Of a stretch of DNA of 51,126 nucleotides, positions 18,500 to 26,499 are shown piece by piece. The position numbers and the translations under genes were made by a program. This stretch comes from Terriglobia bacterium. GTDB lineage: Bacteria > Acidobacteriota > Terriglobia > Acidiferrales > UBA7541. The stretch is from positions 1 through 51,126 of the forward strand of contig JAIQGD010000046.1 of assembly GCA_020072765.1 (NCBI GenBank), read 5' to 3'. Under the pieces are notes generated by a model. The model was not told the origin of the DNA. It saw only the letters and a list, made by a program, of their open reading frames with translations, and made no database searches. The number at the start of each line of letters is the position of its first letter. Within the stretch, counting starts at the first letter, position 1.

Positions 18500-19629
18500 T
18501 CGTCACCGGGGCCGTGATGCTGTTGCTGTTCGGCCTGACGTATCTGTTGCAACCCGTGCCGCCACAGGAGTCGATCGGCTATCCCTCGAGCTACTCGGCA
18601 CAGTGGGCGGGTGCGAAGGGTGCGTTCCTGCTGCTCCAACGCCTGGGTTACCGCGCGGAACGATGGGAAGAGCCGCCCGAGAAACTTCCGTCAAACCCTG
18701 CCGGCACAACCCTGATTCTCGCCGAACCCTTCAACGGCGGGACGGGCGCGGATCGCACGGCGATTGCCCGCTTCGTCTCCCAGGGAGGGCGCCTGCTCGC
18801 CATCGGCGCCAGCGGAGCGGACCTTGCCCCGGAAGCGACGGCCGTCGAAACGGTGGACTGGGATCCAGACCCCAAGACGTACTCCGCGCGGATTCCTTCC
18901 CCGCTGACCCGCGACGCCGCGGAGATCACCATGATCGCCCCGGACACGTGGAACTCCACGAACCGGCCAGCGCTGGCGCTCTACGGCGAACCGGACAAGC
19001 CCGTGGTCGTTTCCTACCGGGTCGGCAAGGGCCAGGTGATCTGGTGGGCTTCGCCCTCACCGTTGTCCAACGGATCGATCACTCAAAAAGGGAATCTCGC
19101 GCTGTTCCTCAATTCGGCCGGCGCGCCGGGCTCGCGCGTGCTTTGGGACGAATACTTTCACGGGGTGCGCGGCTCGCTCGGTTCGTATTTCGCGAAAACG
19201 CCGTTGCCGTGGGCCGGCCTGCAGATCGCCATTGTGTTCCTGGCGGCGATCTTCACGTTTTCGCGGCGGTCGGGACCGCTCTATGTTCCGGCGAATGAAT
19301 CGCGGCTTTCCCCGCTCGAGTTCGTGGAAACGCTGGGAGACCTGTATCACTCCGCCCATGCCGCGCCGGCGGCCGTGGGAGTGGCGTATCAGCGGTTCCG
19401 GCTGTTTCTGCTGAGAAGGCTGGGCGTGCCGGCCCGAGCCAAGCTGCCGGAAGTGTGTCACGCCGCGGCTGCTCGATTCGGCTGGCCCGAGACGGCGCTT
19501 CTCGATACACTGGCCCGCTCGGAACGCGCCATGCGCAACATTAATTTGGACGAACGCGAGGCGCTGGAACTGGTCCGCGAGCTTCACGACTATACGCATC
19601 GTCTGGGAACCGGGCGGGAGTACGCATAG
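18460..19629 (+). CDS. DUF4350 domain membrane protein
   Basis: The 389-residue protein has an N-terminal membrane helix (about 10-30), a GATase-like DUF4350 domain outside it (about 45-230) and a second membrane helix (about 248-267), then a cytoplasmic helical tail. The ATG at 18460 follows GGAG eight bases upstream. The same frame is open for 510 bases before it, inside the DUF4129 gene, and is ignored. DUF4350 proteins are standard members of the MoxR/DUF58 cluster, and their biochemical role is not established. Confidence 0.88.
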   Translation: MPAFLDPRDRRLLIVTGAVMLLLFGLTYLLQPVPPQESIGYPSSYSAQWAGAKGAFLLLQRLGYRAERWEEPPEKLPSNPAGTTLILAEPFNGGTGADRTAIARFVSQGGRLLAIGASGADLAPEATAVETVDWDPDPKTYSARIPSPLTRDAAEITMIAPDTWNSTNRPALALYGEPDKPVVVSYRVGKGQVIWWASPSPLSNGSITQKGNLALFLNSAGAPGSRVLWDEYFHGVRGSLGSYFAKTPLPWAGLQIAIVFLAAIFTFSRRSGPLYVPANESRLSPLEFVETLGDLYHSAHAAPAAVGVAYQRFRLFLLRRLGVPARAKLPEVCHAAAARFGWPETALLDTLARSERAMRNINLDEREALELVRELHDYTHRLGTGREYA

Positions 19630-19640
19630 GAGAGACTTGC

Positions 19641-20591
19641 ATGGAAATGAGCGCGGCGGCTTTGGCATCGCACGTCCGCAAGGAATTCGCGAAGATCATC
19701 GTGGGGCAGGAAGACGCGCTGAACCAGCTTCTCCTGGTGGTCCTCACGCGGGGGCATGCGCTGATCGAAGGCGTGCCGGGCCTGGCGAAAACCCTGGCGG
19801 TCAAATCGCTCGCGCACATTTTCCGCCTGCAATTTCAGCGCGTGCAATGCACGCCCGATCTGATTCCGGCGGACATCCTGGGAGGCAACATCTTCGATTC
19901 GGCGGCCAGCTCGTTTCGGCTGCACCGCGGGCCGATTTTCACCGACCTGCTGCTGGTGGACGAGATCAACCGCATGCCGCCACGCACGCAATCAGCGCTG
20001 CTGGAATCCATGGAAGAACTGCAGGTGACGATCGACGGCACCAGTTATCCGCTTTCCCGGTCGTTCGCCGTCTTCGCCACGCAAAATCCGGTCGAATTCG
20101 AGGGGACGTATCCCTTGCCCGAGGCGCAGCTGGACCGGTTTCTCATGAAGATACGCCTCGGATATCCCGAGGCGGGGCAGGAATCGGAAATCCTGGCGCG
20201 CTATCAGAACGGGTTCGAGGCGCGCGATCTCGGCCGCGTGGGAACTGAAACTGTCCCGAGCGAGGCGCTCGACGCGGCGCGGGAAGAAACGGCGCGTGTC
20301 CGCGTGGAGCCGAAGCTGTTCGATTACATTGTCTCGATCATCCGGGCGACGCGCAATTCGCCGGCCGTGAGCCTGGGAGCCAGCCCGCGGGCGGCCATCG
20401 CGATGATGCTGGTCGCCAAGGCCATCGCCGCCACCGAAGGCCGCGACTTCCTCATTCCCGACGACGTGAAGAGCGCGGCCCCTCCCATCCTGCGCCACCG
20501 CATCCTGCTGAAGCCCGAGGCGGACCTCGAAGGCATCGCGCCCGATCAGGTGGTCGCGGAAGTTCTGGCGGGCATCGAGGTCCCGAAATAG
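19641..20591 (+). CDS. MoxR-family AAA+ ATPase
   Basis: The 316-residue protein is a AAA+ ATPase of the MoxR branch. Walker A is Gly-Val-Pro-Gly-Leu-Ala-Lys-Thr (about 44-51) and Walker B is Leu-Leu-Leu-Val-Asp-Glu-Ile-Asn-Arg (about 105-113). The sensor region Ala-Thr-Gln-Asn-Pro and the family Pro-Leu-Pro-Glu-Ala-Gln-Leu-Asp-Arg-Phe are intact. MoxR ATPases act as chaperones for metal insertion or complex assembly with DUF58/VWA partners. AGGAG precedes the ATG. The DUF58 gene follows after five bases. Confidence 0.95.
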   Translation: MEMSAAALASHVRKEFAKIIVGQEDALNQLLLVVLTRGHALIEGVPGLAKTLAVKSLAHIFRLQFQRVQCTPDLIPADILGGNIFDSAASSFRLHRGPIFTDLLLVDEINRMPPRTQSALLESMEELQVTIDGTSYPLSRSFAVFATQNPVEFEGTYPLPEAQLDRFLMKIRLGYPEAGQESEILARYQNGFEARDLGRVGTETVPSEALDAAREETARVRVEPKLFDYIVSIIRATRNSPAVSLGASPRAAIAMMLVAKAIAATEGRDFLIPDDVKSAAPPILRHRILLKPEADLEGIAPDQVVAEVLAGIEVPK

Positions 20592-20596
20592 CGCCT

Positions 20597-21967
20597 GTGA
20601 AACGACTGGTCCCTTCGAATATCGCCGCACCCGCCCAGAGCGCGGGCCGCCTGCCCTTCGCATTCGGGCGGCGGTTCTTTCTCCTTCTGTTTGCAGGCTT
20701 GGTCTGGATTGTGCCGGCGTGGCGCGAGCCGCGCTTCCTGTATGCCATGGCTTTCTGGGACGTTTTGGCGCTCGCGCTGTGGGCCTGGGACCTGAGCCGC
20801 ATGCCCAGGCCGCAACAACTCGACGTGCGCCGCCTGTGGAGCGGGCCGCTCGGCCTCGCGCAACGGTCGAAGGTCACCATCGAGGTGCACAATGCGTCGC
20901 GCACATCCATCTTCGCGAACATCCAGGACGCCGCGCCGGAAACTTTCTCCCACGAACTGCCGAGCGGGGCAATCGCCGTAGCCGCCGGAGGTTCGGCCAG
21001 CGCCGAATACTCCATCGAGCCCCGGCCGCGCGGGGACGCAAGATTCGGCGATGTTTGGCTGCGGTATCGCAGCCCGCTGTGCCTGGCCGAGCGCTGGGCG
21101 CGAGCGCCGCTGACCCAGAGCGTCCGCGTCTATCCGAATCTGGAAGAAGCGCAGCGGATGCGCATCTACCTGATCCGCAGCCGACAGATCGAACTCGAAA
21201 AGCGGCTCAAGCGCCAGCGCGGGCAAGGAAGAGAGTTCGAAAGCTTGCGGGAGTATCGCGCCGGCGACGAACTCCGTGACATCTCATGGAGCGTCACCGC
21301 GCGACGCGGCAAGCTGATCACCAAGGTCTATCAAACGGAGCGGAGCCAGACGGTGTGGGTCGTGCTGGATGCCGGCCGGCTCCTGCGGGCCCGCGTCGAC
21401 GGGTTGACCAAGCTCGATTACACCGTGAATGCCGCGCTGAGCCTCGCGCAGGTGGCGTTTTATTCCGGCGACCGTGTGGGCCTGATCGCCTACGGCCGCA
21501 AGCCGCAGCAGCGCGTCGGACCGGGGCGCGGCGTACCGCATCTGCGCGTGCTCCTGGAGAGCCTCGCGCAAGTCCGCGCCGAACCTTTCGAGGCGGACCA
21601 TTTACTCGCGGCGGAACTCCTGCTGTCGCTGCAAAGCCGGCGCGGCTTAATCATCTGGCTCACGGATCTGGCCGAAACGGCGGCCACGCCCGAGGTGATC
21701 GAATGCGCCGCGACGATGGCCACTCGCCACCTCGTCGTCCTGGGAATCATCGGCCAGCCGGAACTACGCCGTCTGGTAGCGGCAACCCCGGAAGATGCCG
21801 GCGCCATGTACCACTACACCGCCGCGCTGGAAATCGTGCAGCGGCGCGACCTGCTGTTGCGGAGGCTGCGGCAGCAAGGGGCATTGACCCTGGAAGTGGA
21901 TCCGGCAGGACTTTCCACCGCCTTGGTGAATCAGTATCTCGAGGTGAAAGAACGAAGCTTGCTGTAG
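20597..21967 (+). CDS. DUF58 domain protein (MoxR partner)
   Basis: The 456-residue protein has two membrane helices near the N-terminus (about 26-43 and 48-65) and a DUF58 core. The signature is Phe-Glu-Ser-Leu-Arg-Glu-Tyr-x-x-Gly-Asp-Glu-Leu-Arg-Asp-Ile-Ser-Trp (about 215-232), followed by a von Willebrand-like fold. The start is GTG at 20597, five bases after the MoxR stop. The stop codon touches the stop codon of the convergent SpoIIM gene, with no intergenic base. Confidence 0.93.
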   Translation: MKRLVPSNIAAPAQSAGRLPFAFGRRFFLLLFAGLVWIVPAWREPRFLYAMAFWDVLALALWAWDLSRMPRPQQLDVRRLWSGPLGLAQRSKVTIEVHNASRTSIFANIQDAAPETFSHELPSGAIAVAAGGSASAEYSIEPRPRGDARFGDVWLRYRSPLCLAERWARAPLTQSVRVYPNLEEAQRMRIYLIRSRQIELEKRLKRQRGQGREFESLREYRAGDELRDISWSVTARRGKLITKVYQTERSQTVWVVLDAGRLLRARVDGLTKLDYTVNAALSLAQVAFYSGDRVGLIAYGRKPQQRVGPGRGVPHLRVLLESLAQVRAEPFEADHLLAAELLLSLQSRRGLIIWLTDLAETAATPEVIECAATMATRHLVVLGIIGQPELRRLVAATPEDAGAMYHYTAALEIVQRRDLLLRRLRQQGALTLEVDPAGLSTALVNQYLEVKERSLL

Positions 21968-22975
21968 CTACGCGGCCGATGCGCCCGGCTTGGGCGTCTC
22001 GCCGGACGCGTGTGTGGCCGCTGGCCTCGGCTGGAAATTCTTTCTCATCACAAACAGCAAGAGCACGGTAAACAGTCCGGCGGCCAGCGTGTATTTCCAC
22101 TTGGAGGGCAGGTCCGTGGGGGACACAAATCCCTCGACGGTCCCGGCAACGATGAGCAGCGGAATGATTCCCAGCGCGAGGCGCACCGCGCGGCCTCCTT
22201 CCAGCACCAGCGAAGCGCGCCGCGGTAGCGAGCCGGGAAAGAGCAAGCCCTTGGCCAACAACAGCCCGCCGCCGCCGGCGATAAAGATGGCCGGCAATTC
22301 CAGGACGCCGTGCGGCGCCACGAAACTCAGCAGCTGATCGGCCATTCCCGCCTGCCAGCACGCCCCGAGCACGACGCCCATCAGCAGGCCGTTGAACGCC
22401 AGCATCCACACGGTGCCGATCCCGGCCGTAATGCCCAGGGCAAACGTGGTAAAAGAAACGGTCAGGTTGTTGGTCATGATGGCGCTGGACGCCAAGGGTT
22501 TGACCGAGACGACCGAGTGCGTCCACATCTGGCGTTTTTCGATGGTGTCCATCATGGCGCTCCCGAGAAAGTAGCGCTGAAATCCCGGGTCGAAAATCGC
22601 CATCATGAGACCCGCTGCGGTCATGGCGAAGAAGATGGCGCACGCGGTGAGCGTGTACGGCAGGGTCTCGTGGAAGATTTGCGGGAACGTGTCGCGGTAG
22701 AAGGGGATGATGCCGCCCGCGCGCACGCGCCGCCCCATGTAGATGCGGTTGTGCGCGCGGCCCAGAAGCTGGTTCAAGTAGTGCGCCAGATTGCGGCTGG
22801 ACGGATCTTCGCGGATCGTGGCTAGATCCGAGGCGGTCTGGCGGTACAATAGCGCGAGTTCTTGCAGCTCGAGATGACTCAGGGCGCGAATGCCGCCGTT
22901 GCCGGAGCGCACGAGAAGCTCATCGATGCGCGCCCAATACGGCCGTCGCTTCCGCAGCCAGCTCGTGGAGATCAT
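21968..22975 (-). CDS. stage II sporulation protein M family membrane protein
   Basis: The 335-residue integral membrane protein of the SpoIIM family has a cytoplasmic helical N-terminus (1-100) and then about five to six membrane helices, including the conserved glycine-rich stretch near Ala-Pro-His-Gly-Val-Leu-Glu-Leu-Pro-Ala. In bacteria without sporulation these proteins go with RDD and MoxR/DUF58 genes, so a sporulation role is not implied. Its ATG is only two bases from the ATG of the divergent RDD gene. Confidence 0.93.
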   Translation of the reverse strand: MISTSWLRKRRPYWARIDELLVRSGNGGIRALSHLELQELALLYRQTASDLATIREDPSSRNLAHYLNQLLGRAHNRIYMGRRVRAGGIIPFYRDTFPQIFHETLPYTLTACAIFFAMTAAGLMMAIFDPGFQRYFLGSAMMDTIEKRQMWTHSVVSVKPLASSAIMTNNLTVSFTTFALGITAGIGTVWMLAFNGLLMGVVLGACWQAGMADQLLSFVAPHGVLELPAIFIAGGGGLLLAKGLLFPGSLPRRASLVLEGGRAVRLALGIIPLLIVAGTVEGFVSPTDLPSKWKYTLAAGLFTVLLLFVMRKNFQPRPAATHASGETPKPGASAA

Positions 22976-22977
22976 CG

Positions 22978-23736
22978 ATGCCCTCGGCCGACAAGCTTAC
23001 CATCGAAACCCCCGAGCAGACCTCCCTGGAGTTCCCTCTGGCCGGAATCGGCAGCCGCTTCCTGGCGGTCGCCATCGACCTCCTGTTGCAAACGGCGGCC
23101 TTGATCGTTCTAGGCATCGTGGCCGGGCTGATCGCCTACGAGGGCCTGCTCAAGGACATGGGGAAACAATGGGTGATCGCCATTCTGCTGTTTGTGTTCT
23201 TCCTGGTGCAACTGGGCTATTTCGCGTTTTTTGAAGCCGCATGGAATGGGCAAACACCCGGAAAGCGCTGGACCGATCTGCGCGTGATGAGGGATTCGGG
23301 CCAGCCCATCAGCGTTCAGGACGCCATTCTGCGGAACCTGCTGCGCATCGTGGACTCGCTGCCCAGTCTGTACGCCGCGGGCATTGTCACCATCCTGATC
23401 AGCCGGCAGAACAAGCGCATCGGCGACTATGTGGCGGGCACGGTCGTCGTCCATGAAAAGCCTCTGCAAGGGGCCGCGTCGGTGTGGGCGACGTCCGCGG
23501 CGCAACCCCTGGCTGCCGGCCATCTGCCGATCCTCACCGTCGAGGAACTTCATCTCGTCGAAACATTCCTCGAGCGCCGCGGGAGTTTCGAGCCGGGCGT
23601 TCGCTGGTCGATGGCGCACCAGATTGCACAACGCTTGGGCGAGCGATGGTCGGTACCGCCCGAGGCCCGCCCCGATGCCGAAAAGTTTCTCGAGGCGCTC
23701 GCCGAACAGCGCCGCAACACCGCACGCTTCCGATAA
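22978..23736 (+). CDS. RDD family membrane protein
   Basis: The 252-residue protein has the RDD domain: Arg and Asp in Gly-Ser-Arg-Phe-Leu-Ala-Val-Ala-Ile-Asp (about 25-34), and Thr-Pro-Gly-Lys-Arg before the third helix. Three membrane helices are clear (about 32-54, 64-84 and 125-142). The C-terminal part is soluble and charged. Function is unknown, and transport or stress roles are suggested for some members. Its start shares the palindrome CATCGATG with the divergent SpoIIM start. Confidence 0.92.
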   Translation: MPSADKLTIETPEQTSLEFPLAGIGSRFLAVAIDLLLQTAALIVLGIVAGLIAYEGLLKDMGKQWVIAILLFVFFLVQLGYFAFFEAAWNGQTPGKRWTDLRVMRDSGQPISVQDAILRNLLRIVDSLPSLYAAGIVTILISRQNKRIGDYVAGTVVVHEKPLQGAASVWATSAAQPLAAGHLPILTVEELHLVETFLERRGSFEPGVRWSMAHQIAQRLGERWSVPPEARPDAEKFLEALAEQRRNTARFR

Positions 23737-23858
23737 CGCGTCGGAGTCCCCCATCACCTAATGCCAGGAACCATCGTCCTTCCACGTCCGATTCGGGTAC
23801 AGATTCCGCGATTCCTGCCGATAACTCAAATGGGCCCATCTGGCCCGGCAGGAGAGCT

Positions 23859-24812
23859 ATGGGCGGCGTGCGGCGCAGCGGGCGGATTGCCAAGGAGGTC
23901 CCTATTCTCCTGCTCGCCACCGACCCCAACGGAAGAGTCATCTCCGAGGAAACGAAAACGGTCGTTTTGAGCCTCCATGGCGCCGGAATTCTTTCGCACC
24001 ACCGTTTCGCTCCTGAAGAAGTTCTGACCATCCGCAGGCTCGACTCGTGCCGGGAAGCAGAAATCCGGGTGGTCGGCCAACTCGGCCATGGGCCGGACGG
24101 CTATGTCTACGGAGTGACCTTCACCGACCCCGATCTCGACTTTTGGCAGATTGAGTTCCCTCCTGCGCCGGCGGCACCGGAATCCACGGAAGTCGTGCTG
24201 GAATGCCATCTTTGCCACGATCGTCACATTGTGGAGCCCAGCGAAATCGAAAGCGACGTCTACACTATCAACGGGAGCATCCTACGCCCTTGCGAAGTTT
24301 GCGGTGTCACGACCAGTTGGAAACGCGCCGATCCGAAGGCCAACCCTGCACCGAGCCCGCGGCGGATGGCCGTGCCCGCTCCCTCCCGGGACCGCCGGCC
24401 AGCGTATGGCACTTCCCGTGCGGCCGACGCCACTCCGCAGCCTGTCGCCTCAATCCCCGAAATGGCCACGGCCTTAACAGCGCTGGCGGACGAACCCCTG
24501 GCACAGGCTCCGTCCCGATGCTCGTCTCCCGAATCGAATCGCCGGCGCAACCGAAGGGTGTGTGTCAACTTCACGGCCTGCGTGCGCCACGCCGATTTCG
24601 GCGACGACATTGTGGAATGCAATGAGGTTTCCAAAGGCGGTCTGAGCTTCCGCAGTCCCAAACGCTACAGCGTCAACTCCCTGGTCGAAATCGCCGTCCC
24701 CTATTCGCCCGGCCAGACGCCCATCTTCGTCCCCGCCTCGATCAAGCACGCGGAAAAACTTCCGGGCAGCAACCTCTATTGCTACGGTGCGGCGTACTCC
24801 CATCGCCGCTGA
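23859..24812 (+). CDS. PilZ-domain protein with central CxxC/CxxC segment
   Basis: The 317-residue protein starts at an ATG with AGGAGAG upstream. The N-terminal part (about 1-95) resembles a PilZ barrel with a degenerate binding motif. The middle has Cys-His-Leu-Cys (about 114-117) and Cys-Glu-Val-Cys (about 142-145), a zinc-ribbon-like pair. The C-terminal part (about 225-317) is a PilZ domain with Arg-Arg-Asn-Arg-Arg and Asn-Glu-Val-Ser-Lys-Gly-Gly, the motifs that bind cyclic di-GMP. A linker rich in Pro and Ala joins them. It may be an effector of the diguanylate cyclase encoded earlier in the window (inference). Confidence 0.85.
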   Translation: MGGVRRSGRIAKEVPILLLATDPNGRVISEETKTVVLSLHGAGILSHHRFAPEEVLTIRRLDSCREAEIRVVGQLGHGPDGYVYGVTFTDPDLDFWQIEFPPAPAAPESTEVVLECHLCHDRHIVEPSEIESDVYTINGSILRPCEVCGVTTSWKRADPKANPAPSPRRMAVPAPSRDRRPAYGTSRAADATPQPVASIPEMATALTALADEPLAQAPSRCSSPESNRRRNRRVCVNFTACVRHADFGDDIVECNEVSKGGLSFRSPKRYSVNSLVEIAVPYSPGQTPIFVPASIKHAEKLPGSNLYCYGAAYSHRR

Positions 24813-24908
24813 CCTCGCCCACCGGGCCGCGAGCCCCCTGCCCAATTGGTCCGCCGGCGACTTACGCCGTTACTTTGGGCCTGGGGCGCACTTCCGGTGC
24901 TGCCATTC

Positions 24909-26252
24909 CTATCGGTACACGCCGTATTCCTTGCCCGCGGCGATCAACGCGTGCAGATTCTCCGCGCGGCCATCATCCACCGGCGCACCGGTCGAAAGAA
25001 TGTAGCCGCCATCCTGGCCGACGTCGTGGATGAGGGTCTTGACATGCGTCTTGACCTCATCCGGCGTGGCGGCCATCATCATGGACACCGGCACGTTGCC
25101 GCCAAAGCACGCCCATCCGGTGAAGTGCTTCTTCACTTCCCGCAGGTCCGTCCGGTCGAACACCCACATCGTCTTGCCGGCCGGGATATCGGGGTCGTGA
25201 ATGATATCGAGCCGCTGGTTGTAGCTGCCCTCCACAAACAGGTAGGGAACCACGCCCTCCTGAATCAGTCCGAGGATGACGGCCTTCAGCGTGGGCCAAT
25301 AGAACGTCTGAAAATTCTTGCGGGACATGAAGGCGTCCGCGCCCTTGTGGAGCGGCATCATGACGACGGGGCAGCCGGAGACGCCGGCCGACCGTACTCC
25401 GGTCTCAATCGCGATGGGCACAAACTTCTCCGCGGCCGCCAGCACTTTCTTGGGCTGGCGGAAAATATCCAGCATGATCGCGCGCGTGCCACGCAGCGTG
25501 TCGCCGACGCAGTCAAACGGGGCCTTGGTGAAGCCGCCGACCATTCCCGGCAGACCCAGGGTACCTATCATTCTCCGGTTGATGGCGGCGCCCGACTGCA
25601 CCCATTCGACGGCGGCCTGGCCGGCCTCCAGCAGGCGCTTGCAGGTTTCCTGCATCTCCGCCAAGCCAAAGGGAATGGCGAACATGCCGGCCGAGGGTAT
25701 TTCGAGAATGTCGGTCAGAGGAGCCATCATGCGCCACGGGTTCAGCGCGCCGAAGACGCGTGGCAGATAACTGCGCATGAAGTAGTCGGAGGGATCGTTG
25801 AGAAAATGATCGTACTCATTCCCCTTCATGTACTCGTCTTCGACGAATTGATAGGGCCGGTTGGCCGGCACTCCATGACCCGCCCAGTGGTAGAGCTTGT
25901 AGTCGAGGATTTCGAGGACCTTGCCCAAGCCAAACAGCAGCGTGCCGCCCATGATGTCGGGCTGAAAATCTTCATGGTACTTTTGGAGGGCCGCGCCGAG
26001 CTTTCCGTGATCGTACATGGCCTCCTGGAGCGTCATTCCGGCATACACAAAGGGGTACGAGCCGGCCATGGGACAGACGGGCACGCGCTCGGGCTTGCGC
26101 AGCTGGATGGCATCCACCAGCATCTGCACCCGCCTCTGATACCCCTGCGCGGCTTCCGGACTGGCAAACTGGATCGCTTCCGGAGACTTCCATCGTTGCA
26201 ACCGTTCCTGCAATTTCTGTTCGGGGGTCAACACTTCCTGCTGGCTCTGCAT
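24909..26252 (-). CDS. uroporphyrinogen decarboxylase (URO-D) family protein
   Basis: The 447-residue protein belongs to the URO-D superfamily, which includes haem-pathway decarboxylases and cobalamin-linked methyltransferases. It is longer than HemE (about 350). The C-terminal Phe-Gly-Gly-Asn-Val and Gly-Gly-Tyr-Ile-Leu-Ser-Thr-Gly blocks fit the methyltransferase-like branch rather than HemE. Substrate and corrinoid partner are unknown. The ATG at 26252 has AGGAG upstream, and an in-frame GTG six codons earlier overlaps that site. It lies downstream of the TonB receptor on the same strand with a gap of about 250 bases. Confidence 0.85.
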   Translation of the reverse strand: MQSQQEVLTPEQKLQERLQRWKSPEAIQFASPEAAQGYQRRVQMLVDAIQLRKPERVPVCPMAGSYPFVYAGMTLQEAMYDHGKLGAALQKYHEDFQPDIMGGTLLFGLGKVLEILDYKLYHWAGHGVPANRPYQFVEDEYMKGNEYDHFLNDPSDYFMRSYLPRVFGALNPWRMMAPLTDILEIPSAGMFAIPFGLAEMQETCKRLLEAGQAAVEWVQSGAAINRRMIGTLGLPGMVGGFTKAPFDCVGDTLRGTRAIMLDIFRQPKKVLAAAEKFVPIAIETGVRSAGVSGCPVVMMPLHKGADAFMSRKNFQTFYWPTLKAVILGLIQEGVVPYLFVEGSYNQRLDIIHDPDIPAGKTMWVFDRTDLREVKKHFTGWACFGGNVPVSMMMAATPDEVKTHVKTLIHDVGQDGGYILSTGAPVDDGRAENLHALIAAGKEYGVYR

Positions 26253-26499
26253 GATTCCGCTCCTACCCACAACTTGGCCGGGGCAAATGTCGATTCGTGC
26301 CGCGTGCCCAACGTTTGCCGAGGGTTTTCGATTATGTATTTACTGGATCGCTCGAACCACAAGGCGGGAGTTTACCACCGGCGCAAGCCGAGGCAATCAA
26401 CAAAGGCGAAGAACGTGGACTTCGTGCCGTGCGGGCGAAGGCCAAGCCAGAGTCTCGCGGGCGCCCGCCTGGCGCGCCCGCAAGACACGAATTGCCTGG

